Below, in pieces: positions 34,861-47,900 of a stretch of 64,000 nt of DNA (its first letter is position 1; every line of letters starts with the position of its first letter). Source of the stretch: Trichobilharzia szidati. Its lineage: Eukaryota > Platyhelminthes > Trematoda > Strigeidida > Schistosomatidae. The stretch is from positions 106,095,256-106,159,255 of the forward strand of contig OX235271.1 of the NCBI GenBank assembly GCA_944472155.2. The letters run 5' to 3'. The translations under genes and the position numbers were made by a program. Under the pieces are notes generated by a model, which was not told where the DNA came from, did not search any database, and worked only from the letters and a program-made list of their open reading frames with translations.

Positions 34861-37800
34861 GGATAACCAATGAATGACGATTTGTAACTTTCAACTTTCG
34901 TTCATAAATACCAAAGAAGCAAACTATGAAGCAGTACACTCAGCGTTTGAACACAAATCAGATATTTTATCAGTGGAAGAGACGGAGTAAGCTACCAAGT
35001 GCAAAACAGTTCTGTATGCGTTCAGATGTGGTCACTAATCCCTCCTATGACACCGATTCGAATGTTTTTCATGTTTTGAAGACTTCACTTTGTACTTAGA
35101 CTAGGACATCGTACAGACATGTAACACTATTCTAAATTTGACAAATACAACATGCATGTCGGAAAAACAAACAGCTCAAAGCAACTGTTTCAAGTTGGGA
35201 TTACTATTTACGTTAAAAAACTATCTCAATTTTCAATCAATCAATATCTCGTAGACCATTCAGCCACCTCGACCCGCTTCTGATTGACTGGTTTCAACAT
35301 ATAACTTTTTAAAGATATGCAGCACTTTGAGTTGCCACTCTCTATATAGCAAACAAAGCAAGAGAAGAGAGTAAAGAGAGGTGTGAAGATAAAAAAGCAG
35401 TAATATGGAAAAACAACAGAGTTGTATTGGATATGACAAGTCACAAAGAGTGAATACATCTGCGGCACTGAGGACGACTTTGAGCCATATCACCAATTGT
35501 CTCCAGCTGTCGGTTCTTACCATCTTGAGGACTCCAACCAAGAAGTCTACACTTCCCCTATGCCACTCCAATGGCCCCTGAATTTCCACTCCTGCCAATT
35601 TATATATATATATATATATTTATATAATATATATATATATATATATACATCAACCGCCACTCAATGTCATTAATAAGTTCTGAGTTCAAAACCCAGTGGG
35701 TGCGTACTGATGAAGAGTCCCAAACCAGGATGAAGCAGCTGTCTAGTACTCTTAGGTTTCCTAATAGTTCGCTAACTGATGTCAACTCGTAATCATGCTT
35801 GTGACCAATCAAATCCCTGCAGATCAAAACCTCACAGTCAATATTTGTAATCACCAATAAAAGACATTGTACTCATACTATCTACTAAAGAAATACTGGT
35901 ATCCTATTAAAAGTATTCCACTCTCCATATACATTTATTGTCACAGTATAATTATCCGTATAGAAATAAGATATGTGAAGTCAGCAGTTATAGTGAAGAG
36001 AATATATGTGTAAAACTTGGGCACTGTGGTAGTAAGTAATTCCATATTAGTTTGTTTATTTGATATATCACACAGTGAAACAGTATTATTTACTGGATGA
36101 CGTTTCGAACAAAATTTATTGTTCATAATCATATCAATTAATAATTGACATTATGCTGTAGATCGTTACCTTTATGAATTTATCTGACAGAACCCGAATT
36201 CTACATTTATATTTGGGAAACAAATCGATTTCTTCCCAATCAACAATAAGCGTAGAAAAGTAGTGTAAAAATATGGTTAACTTAATGTGTATAACAACTT
36301 TTTTTTAAAGTATGCAATAACTAACTTATTAAGTCAGAAAACAGATAAATAAAAGCGATATTTCACTTGGGAATCTTTCATTCATTCGATGAAGATGGCA
36401 ATCATCGCTTAAATGATATATAAACAAAATACAATTACACTAGTTGTTAAATAATTATCAACACTATATCTTAAATTCAATCATACAGCTAGTTGTTTCT
36501 TCAATGTTGCGAGACAGAGAAGAAGAAGAAGAAGAGTGTAACTAGCTTGCTTGCTACTTTTTCAAAAAAAAGCTAAAAAAAATGAGTTCACACTGAAATT
36601 ATAAATACCATACGGTTTGAATTATTAATAATAATAATTATAACAAATATCTTTGCATTTCATATAAAGATGCACAACACACGCAGACACATACCACACT
36701 ATGGTAAGATCATTTAATCTACGACATAATGAAGTATGTTCGACAGGAAAAAATAATAGTAATAATTCAAGTTGTCTCACGTGAGGCAAATGCCTAATAA
36801 AATCGAATGAGATAAAAAGTGTGCTGAAGTGATAACAACAAGGTATCGATTGTTAACAATTATCTGTCTGATATAAGTATAAAACTTGGGCACTGTGGTA
36901 GAGCATAACTCCATTATGGATAAGATTTTATTTTGATAATCACACAGTGTTGTACAGTAATATTAACTGATGACGTTTGATATGATTATGAGCAATAGTT
37001 TATGCTCGAAACGTCATCAGTTAATATTACTGTACAACACTGTGTGATTATCAAAATAAAATCTTATCCATAATGGAATTGTCTGTCTGCATAACATCCT
37101 AGGAATATAAAACTACATGTTAACTACGGCAATACTTACTTACAGTTTTGTTACATAACATTTTTAGAAGAGAGAATACCACAAAGATTTCAAGTCACAG
37201 TTACAATTAGGCTTACAACCCCACTGAGTTTGACAATTTTCAAGGGTCGGGTAGGTTATAGTAACCAGTGAAACTATGTAATAATGAGCATGAGATATAT
37301 ATAGAGAAAAAAACACATCCATGAAGCAGTACTTCAGGTTATTCGGACAATATTTTAATATGAACAAATGACCACAGTGAAACAGAAAAGAATTACGCCT
37401 GAAATCCAATCCCAATAGACTGGTTGTTGTCTTTACAGAAGACAGTCATTGGTGTTAGTGAGATTGTTGACTACTGTTTATCAGGAGAACTTAGTCAAAT
37501 ATCTAAAGGATTGATTAATTTATACTGCTTTAATTGAATTTAGCACATATTAAATATTTACACGATTTTATCATAATGAGAAAATTGGATTTCTATCAAA
37601 AATAAAAAGCGTTTGTAATACATGTTATACACATGTGAATATATAATCATGTAAATAACCTTAATGACAATTAAAACTCAGTGAGGCAGAATCCAACAGT
37701 ACCTGAAGATACTGTGTGAAATTATTGACAAAGAATTATGCTTGTACCTTTATGTAGTGTGATCAACTATTTCTGTTATTGTGAGTGCTATGTGAGTGTT

Positions 37801-40231
37801 CATTGTTGTTTCTGTTTGTTGTAAATGCACAATTCTACTGAATATAAATTTCTGACTACTGTCCTCTCCGTGTTGTTGTCGTTTGGCCTACTAGGACTCC
37901 GGCATCTGGTTGATTACAATTAAAATGTATGTGCATTATCATTTAAGTCCTCCAGTTATTTCGTAACCTAATATGTATTGCTTTTGTTATGGTTTATATA
38001 CTTACTACTAACAATGTAGCTTTTGTATTTCTTTAAATTAATTTGATATGACTCAGAATGATGCAGTGCTATTGACTGAATGACGTTTGGAGCCTGATTT
38101 ATTACTCATAATCACATTAAGACAGTCAGATGACTTTCTAACTTACCATGTAGAGCTGTATGTGTGATGACGAACAATAGAATTTTGCTTAAAATGTCAC
38201 CACCACCTACTTGATAATATCGCATCACTGCACGCTATATCAGATAAACTTATCTAGTTTAGGATAATATTCTATTACAGTCATTAAGTTCTAGTCTTAA
38301 ATTACAGTATAATTTACCATGTAACACTTCTAATCTGATATTTACAGGCCTGTAAATCGTTAAGTCATTCTGTAACTACAGAAAGCAGATTTTATGCAAG
38401 AAATTATGCAGTGAATATTACTCTTTGTATAAAAATAAAACAGAATTAAACTCAATCATAGTGCCTAAGTCTTATCCTTATATTAATACTGTCCTTGTCT
38501 AATAATTAATCTCTCTCTCTCTCTCTTGAGATATAAAGAAACTGAAAATATTAACTAAAGCAATAGGTCAGACAGTATTTCTTTGTAGGCTTCGATTGGA
38601 CACCTAGTCGGTAATTAGTACTATCCGCTCAGTTCTTTGTTTGGTGCAGACTGTGAATTCTATCAGTCAAGTTTGCAGTGTGATTATCAATTTAGGTGGT
38701 TCGCTATCACGGTGCATTTTGAAGCGTTGTTATTGGATGATTAGAGGCTTCCTGCCGATTGCCTCCAACCATCTAATAGTATTTCTTTGTAATTGGCAAT
38801 TTTCCCTACTAACTGGTGTAGTCTTTTCGTAATCAAATTATACGTATACCACTTTTATAAATGACTGAGGAGAGTGGTCAATTATCCGGCTTTAAATGAT
38901 ACTAACGGTTACTGGTCATGCTCAGTTATTCAAATACACTAAGATAACTGTATCCAAAATTTAATTCACGAATACTGACTATGTCCTGCATTGTTTATAT
39001 CATCAGTATTAGAGTAATAGAAGAGATGTCATACCTAATACAATATAAGATAAAATAATGAACCCTTGAAATTACACTTACACAGAGGTCACGTTAAATA
39101 AGCTTTATGTGGTACGATATAACTAATCAGATACAGTTTTAAGCACAAATTATTAGTCATGATCACATGAAAGTGATTGTGATAATATTAATCATCACAC
39201 TGTGTTAACGTGCTATAATCAAGTTAACTTATTTAAAATGTAGGATAATGCTTGCCCAACATTATAGCCTATTAATATGACTATTAAATTTGATAACAAA
39301 AGACTACTGAGAACGAAATAATAGGAATTCTGTGCTCAACCTTTTCTGGCATTAATTCTAAAGATTCACTAACTGCTCAAAACAGAGAGAGAGACGTGCT
39401 CTAACGGGAAGCAGTAAAATTAATTATCACGAAAAAGAATCGGAAAAATACAAACTTAAACAAGGATAGAGAAGGAAAATCCAACAGAAATTTACCTAAC
39501 CAAAACATCGTGGGAATAGTTCTGTAGGATGGAGAAAATTTGTAGCTCAGGTGGATGATTTTGATGTAGTTGTATTCTCTGAGCTAGATGGTTTGCTTGC
39601 GAAGCTTTCATTGCCCAATTAGGCAACATCTTCAGCGCATACGTCAATTTGTAGTGAGCTTTTAGATTTCTCCGCGAGTTTATTAGTCATCTCTCCTGGT
39701 GACCTAGACCGTGATTGGTTGTTTTCATGTGTTTTCACACCCACTAGGCTACTTGTATTGGTATTGATCGTTTCCTTGACCTGGACTTTGACCCTTTGTA
39801 TGTCAAAGCAAACCATCCATCTAGCTCAGATAACACAACATCAAAATATAGCTCTGTTGTTTTTCAAATAATTCTGGACATGGTGTCCTATCAGTAGCTT
39901 GGAACGTCAGCTAATGTCATCTGATAAGCTAAATAGCTTGTTGTACTCATATTAAACACCCTGTTTGTGATAAGATTCGTGAATTAACAGAGAAGCTATC
40001 ATCTAGAAATGAATACACGCATAATAGTCTTTTATGGGAATGATCACCAACTAGTCGGTTTTCCTTTCATTACTGCTCAATATCCAAATGTTGTTAAGTC
40101 GGCCTTAAATAATACAAGTCGGACGGAGTTGGAAGGATATGGAACAGTCTTCAGTGAATTGAAAATTACGTCTCACTTTTATCCCACTTAACTAATAAAT
40201 TCCTTTTAACCATATTAATTATTATACATGG

Positions 40232-40268
<37 letters not shown>

Positions 40269-43200
40269 CATGTTCCTGAAAAAGTAATAAACTAACTGCT
40301 TTGGAGAAAGGTAATTTAACAAAATGCCTGCTGAGGTCTTGGTATGATACATGCCAAAATTGCGTAGTAATTAACATAGTCAAAATGAAAATTCATGGAG
40401 ATTTGGAAATTACAGTGTTAACGTCAAATAATGAAAAAGAATTCACTATACATGGAAATCAAATTCATAATTTTCTACCGAAGCAAAAAAAACTGAAGGA
40501 AGACTGATGTAAACATGTACGTAATGTTTGGAGAAAATTATTTGCACCTGCTAGGAGTAGATAATGACCTGAGTAATGTGACAATACAATAGAAATCTTG
40601 ACAATAACAAACACCAACTACGACTTTGTAATGATGAAATAAAAACAGAACAGTAGGTTAACTTGCTCTACAAAGATTTCCTACACTTCACAATTAAGTG
40701 AGAATGTAGTCATTTCATCGCGTAAGTCATATTCTCAAAAAGAAGAAAAGTCATAAATTACCTGTCTGGCCATGGAGAAGGTGAACCAAACGGATATAGC
40801 AGGCAGTGCTAAGATAATTGCGAGTGGAAGTAGAATAGGTGTACTTAGCATAATACCACAAACAGTCACAACACGACGAAGTTTAGACCACTGACTACGA
40901 CCCAATACAGTACAACCGGAAAAACTGAAAATAAGAAAAGAGAAGGAGACAGCAATTAAATAGGATCTTGAAGAAAGTTATAATTAAGATTAACCTATGA
41001 TTACATATCACAAAAATGAAACATCTGTTGAATTAATTGAGAAAAACTTTTTATAATGCTACATAGACAAATATATACACGACACTGTCATTCATTATTT
41101 GCTAGCTTCCATAAACAAGCTGGTACTGTGGTGAGAGCTGTCTACTGGCCAAATTGGTTGACAGTAATTGAGGTCAAAGGTCAAGGTGGACAGGCGGTTA
41201 CAGTTAACATATAGATGAACTGACACAGCCACAAGAGATGCAAGGTTAACTTTGTGTGAGAAACAACCAATCAACAGACTGTATTTTCTACTAACATTGA
41301 CCTACAATAATGTACATAAAAATCTATAAATACGTGTTGATTTTTCGTAATAAACGATCTGTTGCCTGGCCCTTGTCTTCTGTTGTTACAGTACAACCGA
41401 GGGTGGGCAGACTTCGGCCTACATCTGGAAATGTCTCTATGTGACCGCAAGTTCACAGCTTCACTACCCTCACGTAGCCAGAGTGTTCCTCATAGGGTGA
41501 GTGCGAACGTCTGCCACTTACAAACGGACTGGTGGACAAGCAATTTTGCCTAGGGCATCTGGAAAACCCTGATACAAAAACCGATAGTGTACGTGGAATC
41601 CAGAATCATCCAAATGGATCGAATGGCGTATAAACCTTGTTCGGACATTGAAAACCATAGAAACGCAGGTCCTGACGCTGCTCTACTGACTTGTGGATCA
41701 GACTTCAAGTCGAAGGCTCGGAGTGTAGCCTTTTAAGAAAATCACCTGCTTTGGTCTGAGCGTCCGGGCAGTATCGCAGTTTTCATAGAAAATATGAGAT
41801 TTTGTGTAGCGAATGTTTTGGTGCCCATAATGTGGCGAGCTTGTGGGCTGTAATTTAACTGTTTCGAACTGATAATGTGCTCCTGAACCTGCTTAGTTAT
41901 TTAGGTTTGTTATTCATTACTGTGGACTCTGGCATACTACATCAGTCAAGATTGATATCCACGTTCCACTCAGTCTGAGATTAACTAATGCACAACCGAA
42001 ATGTAGGTGAATTCCAGGTGGACTGATCCTCGAAGTGTGTGAGTACTGGCCATTGATTCATCTGCAGATTGAACATATCAGTAGCCAGTTGGAGTTAAAT
42101 GAATATGTTTGAGACAGCAAAATATATTTGTAGGGCGCGTATACTAGAGTCATATTAATATATGTGTAAAACTTGGGCACTGTGGTAGTAAGTAATTCCA
42201 TATTAGTTTGTTTATTAGATGTATCACACAGTGAAACAGTATTATTTACACAATTGATATGATTATGAACAATAAATTTTGTTCGAAACGTCATCCAGTA
42301 AATAATACTGTTTCACTGTGTGATACATCTAATAAACAAACTAATATGGAATCGCGTATACTAGACTTTTGGCTGTTATAAGGTTCGGCCGTCGACAGCT
42401 TCAATGTGAAGTTGTAAAGAACAGTTCTAAGATATTAGGAATAATGTTATGTTAGCTTAAAGAGTGAGTCATTGTAACAAAGTAACAAGGAGATTAAGGG
42501 ACTTTATAAGAAATGGTACGATTGGTGGGAAGTAGCGAAATATGAAAGATACAAAAATAAAATAAAATGGATGATATAAGGATAGAACTTGGTCACTGTA
42601 GCCTCCAAAGCCTCAGGATGGTCGGGGGTGGGTGCCTTGCGCTGCGGGTTGGCCACCCTTCCGCACACCTCTCGAAATGCTCCCATATGACCAGGCGTCT
42701 TACATAGCCTCTCCTGAGGAAGTCCTACTTACTGCCTTCACGTGGCGGAGGTGTTTTTCACCAAAGTGAGAGGGCGAAAGCGGATGCCCGGCGCTCTTCA
42801 CCGGGTTGACTGTCCATTGGATGACAGTCTAGGGGAGATGGCTAAACCCTGATTCCAAACCTCCAACGACTGGCGTATGAAGCTCACTGGAGCTCACCGG
42901 CAGACGTATGGACAAAGGGCTTGTTGGATGTCCTGGATGTCTGGCCCCATTCAAAAAGGCGTATGAACCGAACTCCGGTCATCGGCTGCCAATGGATAGT
43001 GGACTCCCTACTCCACTCCTACTGCCTTGTAGGTCACACTTGGTTGTGTAAAGGCTAGAGCTGCACTCTCAAACAAAAGGCCGAGCCAAATTCCCATGAA
43101 ACTTCATGAACTCTCTTAATTGGATAACCCTGTCGCAAAACGTTGCGTCAGATCGCCGCTCCTGGGCAGCGATGATTCGAGATGTTCATGAAGCCGGCTC

Positions 43201-43699
43201 ATCCTCCCGTAGGAGATAGCCGAAGTAAAGTAAAGTAAGTACTGTAGCAGATTATAAATCAATTGTGGATAAAATTTACTTTGATAAAGTCTCACAGTGT
43301 TATGCACTAATATTTACTGATAACGTTTCGAGCACATGCACTTTGTTGAAAATGATGGGATTTCTGCCACTTTGTTCGTACTCAAACATTGCGGATGACC
43401 ACGACAACCTTCTAAATGCTTAAGTGGCTTCCTGGTTGTTCAAGAAAAGCGTTTCATCACCATCCCCGTCAGAGTGCAACTAGGATGATAGTAACTGATT
43501 TCAGTCAAACTACCACCCGAACAACATTTCTGGTATGTTAAAACTTGATTTATATATATATATATATAATGGAGATTTGTAGCTCAGTTGGATGATTTTG
43601 GGTTAGTTATGTTTTCTGAGCTGGAGTATGCGCTGAGAATGTTGCCTAGCAAGGCTATGATGAAAGCTCCTCATTTAGAATATCCAGCTAAGATAACAC

Positions 43700-43762
<63 letters not shown>

Positions 43763-44914
43763 ATATATACATATACATATATATATATGTTCCAGTACGG
43801 AATAATCTGAATTGTTATGCATAGATTACATTCCCACGAAACCAATTGAATATACTTAATAAAAAATACAAAATAGAGTGATAATAGAAGAATGAATAAT
43901 GAGTTTACAAGAACATTACATATCATAAGACTAAACACTTCTGCTTACATACTTCAGATAATGTGTAGCTGTTGTTTCACGTAAGCATAACCAACAAAAC
44001 TCATAATTACAAATTGAGCAAACCATAGAATTACAACTTCCATCGTTTAATTTTTGTATAAGAGTTTTGCAATTAGGACAAGGCTTAACTGCAGAGCCTA
44101 GGAAAAGCAAAATACAGAAATAGATGAACGAGAATTTTCTTATATTTGAATGTAAAAGGATTTGAGGTTAGATCAATAAACTTATCTTTCCCCCCAAATA
44201 CAGCTTCTAGATGCTTTAGAAAACTGTGCATAAACTAAACAGTAATATGACAAGATACCTAAGTAATGAATTCTCATTAAAATGAAAATGGGAAGAGAAA
44301 AAAAAAGGTGATATTACATAATAATTGAGTCAGGTGGGAGAAGTAAGTGGATTTTACTTTGTTAATAACTTCAACACAAACGGATTAGGATCAAGAAAGG
44401 AGAAGAGGTTGAGGCGGTTTCTTCTGTACACTAGGCTTCAGCTTCTTTATTTCGATGACTACAGCTTCAGTAATATAAATGAGCCGGATATGCATTGACT
44501 TTGGAAGATTTCTCTTTGCCTTATTGATAACTTTAATAAAAGAGATTGAGATAAAATGACCAGTATAAATAAGATGTCAAGTTATTGCTGTTCTTACAGG
44601 TCCCCTTTCACCTTTCCCTAATCTAACAGGATAGTCTTCTTGTACACTATAAGACAGAACAGATATATCAACCTCCATTGGAGCAGGTGAACTGGTATAC
44701 AAAGAGTGGGTCAAGTGCACAATGTAATCCTTCAGATAACTGGAAAATAATTGTCAGCTGAAAAACACCACTGAAAGTGATATTGCGATGAATGTTGTTT
44801 ACAGGAAGCTCGAGGTCCGTTTTACAAAATCTTGGCAGCCAAGTCACCTTCGAATTCGAAGTTCTTATACAGCATCTTAGATGCAGATGATAAATCATAC
44901 TTCATAGGCTTGAG

Positions 44915-44974
<60 letters not shown>

Positions 44975-47900
44975 CGAAGAATCTTTTTCCATGGCTTCAG
45001 TGAAGAATATACGCCGAGTGCGAACATTCAGTGATCTAAGCAGTTTTATCTTAAGACCTATAGATAACCAGCTGTAGGATTTTATCAGTCGACCAATTGA
45101 CAATAGCCCTCTATGAATTCACTTCCTCCGCATCCTACCACTTCATTTGTCCATTGCCAAAACAACTAGTACACTAAACTGTAGTGTTTGACCTAGACAG
45201 ACAATCACCTCTAAAAATCCACGTGACACTATCTGTTTAGTTTGTTCCTTCTAAAATATATAGGGTTTATTTTAGAGGACAAGCGGATTTCACCAAAATT
45301 TGTTTTCCTAAAATTCAGTAATTTAAGACCAAGATTTGACTGAAGAATACTAACAGTGTCGATCGAATCACTGGGGAATGATTGCTGACAGGAATGGGAT
45401 TATTCGTGCATAGCTGATTTAAGTTAATACATTATTCCCCTATGAATGAATAGCAAGAGACAAACACGCATTCAGCTATTTTCTCCTTGAAACTACAATA
45501 CGCAATCGTAGAATAACTAAAACAATCAGTTTCCGGATCAATTAAATGGTTATAATGAGACAAATTAAGCTAGATTTTTGACTATACAATCGATCAATAT
45601 CCAATAATATATGAAGAGATATACTAAAGTACAAACTGCATGTGATTTTATTTTGTTTTCACTTGTTGCATGCACACAATTTTTATTATTATCTTATCTG
45701 TTTGAAACAAAAGCTTGAAACAATATGGACACTAAGAAATAAGCTATACACATCTATTTTTATATACTGATTAGTCAAACTCATTCTGTTTTTGATTAGA
45801 AATACAAAAAGTATTTATGATTAGCTAGTATACCTCGACTGTTTCCGTTTTATTGAGTCACAGAAATTCGACTTATTATTAGGGCGAATCAGAATCCGGC
45901 ATCAATCTATGAAATCTTTTTTGATAGTTGGTTTGAGCCACATAGCGAGGAGCAGACTGCCTGTTCAGAGTCCTCGGGATGCTATGAACAAATAGCTGGA
46001 GACTATCAGTGATATAGTTCAAAATTGTTTTCTATGGTACAGATACATTCACTCTATGTAATCTCTTCTTTTTCATGAAACACTCACGATTCTTCATGCT
46101 ACTATTTTTACTGTCATACAATATTTCAGCTGATTATAGATTTTCGGATTTCATTTTTCTGTCTTTTCTATATCTTTTTTTTCAATACTTGATTTGTAGG
46201 GATGTGATTGGTTTTTAATTTTGACCACGGATTGATATCAGTTATAGAACCATTGACAACCAGGAAAGTACTAGAGAGGTGTTTCATCCTAATTTAGAAA
46301 TCACCGGAAGTACACCTTCTACTGAAATTCGAACCCAGGGTCTCCCAGTTACAAGGTAAACTCACAGACCATTCAACCAGTGGGACACGAATCAATGGCC
46401 CATGAATTCTAACTTTAGCGCGACTACTACAGCCAATGTCATCTGCGAGTATTTGTCCTCGGTTAGTGAGGAAGCTTAGGAGATGCAAACGAAGTTCCAT
46501 AACTGAACAGATTTCCAAGTTAATAATTATTGGTATTAAAATTAGTTTATTCGTAAACATGAACACTGCAGCAACACACTGAGTTGCTGCATCACCAATT
46601 ACCATTCTTTCGACATTATCGAATTCAAACTCAATTGTATGTTTTAATGAATAAGTTAACTACAAATGAAATTTAAAAATTTACGCAAGCTTTATTGTAC
46701 TAGATTCTTCTAGTGATTACGATGATATATAAGTGAAATTGAAGAAAATTCTTCAGAAGTTCACCTACAAAGAAATGATATCGATCAACGTTAGTAGAAT
46801 TGCATACGACGAAAATGTCTATACTTTCCTTAGAAGTGTAGTGAATTTAAATCACGTGATAGTCTAATAAACTGTAAAAGCAACCTTATAAGCATTCACA
46901 CGACATAATAACCACTAACAAATACATATCGACAAAAGAATTCAAAGTTCTAAACCCATCGAAAAAGTTGGTCCGTATAATTAGCGCTAGAATAAAGAAT
47001 CAGACTAAACCCAGCAATACACAGTTTCACATAATAACACCATGATGTGTTAGTAGGGGTTGTTAAATCATGGACTAGAGAAAATCAATACAGAGATCAC
47101 AGGATGACATACAGCGTGCACCTGATGCATAGTCCAAGCAATTTCAAATCCTTGTCAATAATAGTTAGCCGCTGATATCTAACACACTTTGAAAGTATTG
47201 AGTTTAGGTGTAGAGTGCTAGATAAGGAAATAAAGTCAGCCGACGAGACTATGAAGCTACATCGATTGAGAAAGCTAGGACACGTGTTGCGCATGTCAAG
47301 AAATCACTGTCCTCGTTGAGCAATGTTAACCGACATAGGATTACGTTGGAAAAGAGTAAGGGGTGACTAGAGCAAAACCTGAAGTCTTTGACAGTCAGTT
47401 TCAGTCACACAGGGAGGTATATCTGTAACATAAAGTGAGCTAGTGTCCCCTCAATGACCAAACCCACAGCGCCGCTAGGTAAAGTACTCTGAACCTTTAA
47501 GGGTGAACTATTTTCACTGACAGCCACTTCAGATGATAAAAGTTCATGATCATGTGGGCTAAAATAAGCCACTCGCTTCATACTCGAATACACCGAATAC
47601 TGAAATTACTGACTCACTGATTCTACCTAAGTGATGCTATTCAAGTATTGGTTTGTAGGGATTTGACTGATTGGCTACAGGATTTCATCATGAGCTGACA
47701 TAGGTTAGAGAACCATTGGAAAACCAGCTGGGAGTACTGGACAGCTGTTTCGTCCTAGTTTGGGACCCTTCATCAGTACGCATCCACCTGATGTTAGTTT
47801 GCGAACACAATAAACCTCTTTTCTTACATCGAAACTATTTCTACAACTATGCTGGATTTTTGTTTTATGTTTATTTGCAGAAGTGAGGTTATGTAGCTCA

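Noticed and set aside
42504..42686. 60-codon - strand frame in repeat E copy 4
   Set aside because: The frame is not preserved in the near-identical copy at 25317-25945.
43588..43938. Frames made largely of Tyr-Ile repeats
   Set aside because: They are translations of the (TA)n microsatellite, not proteins.
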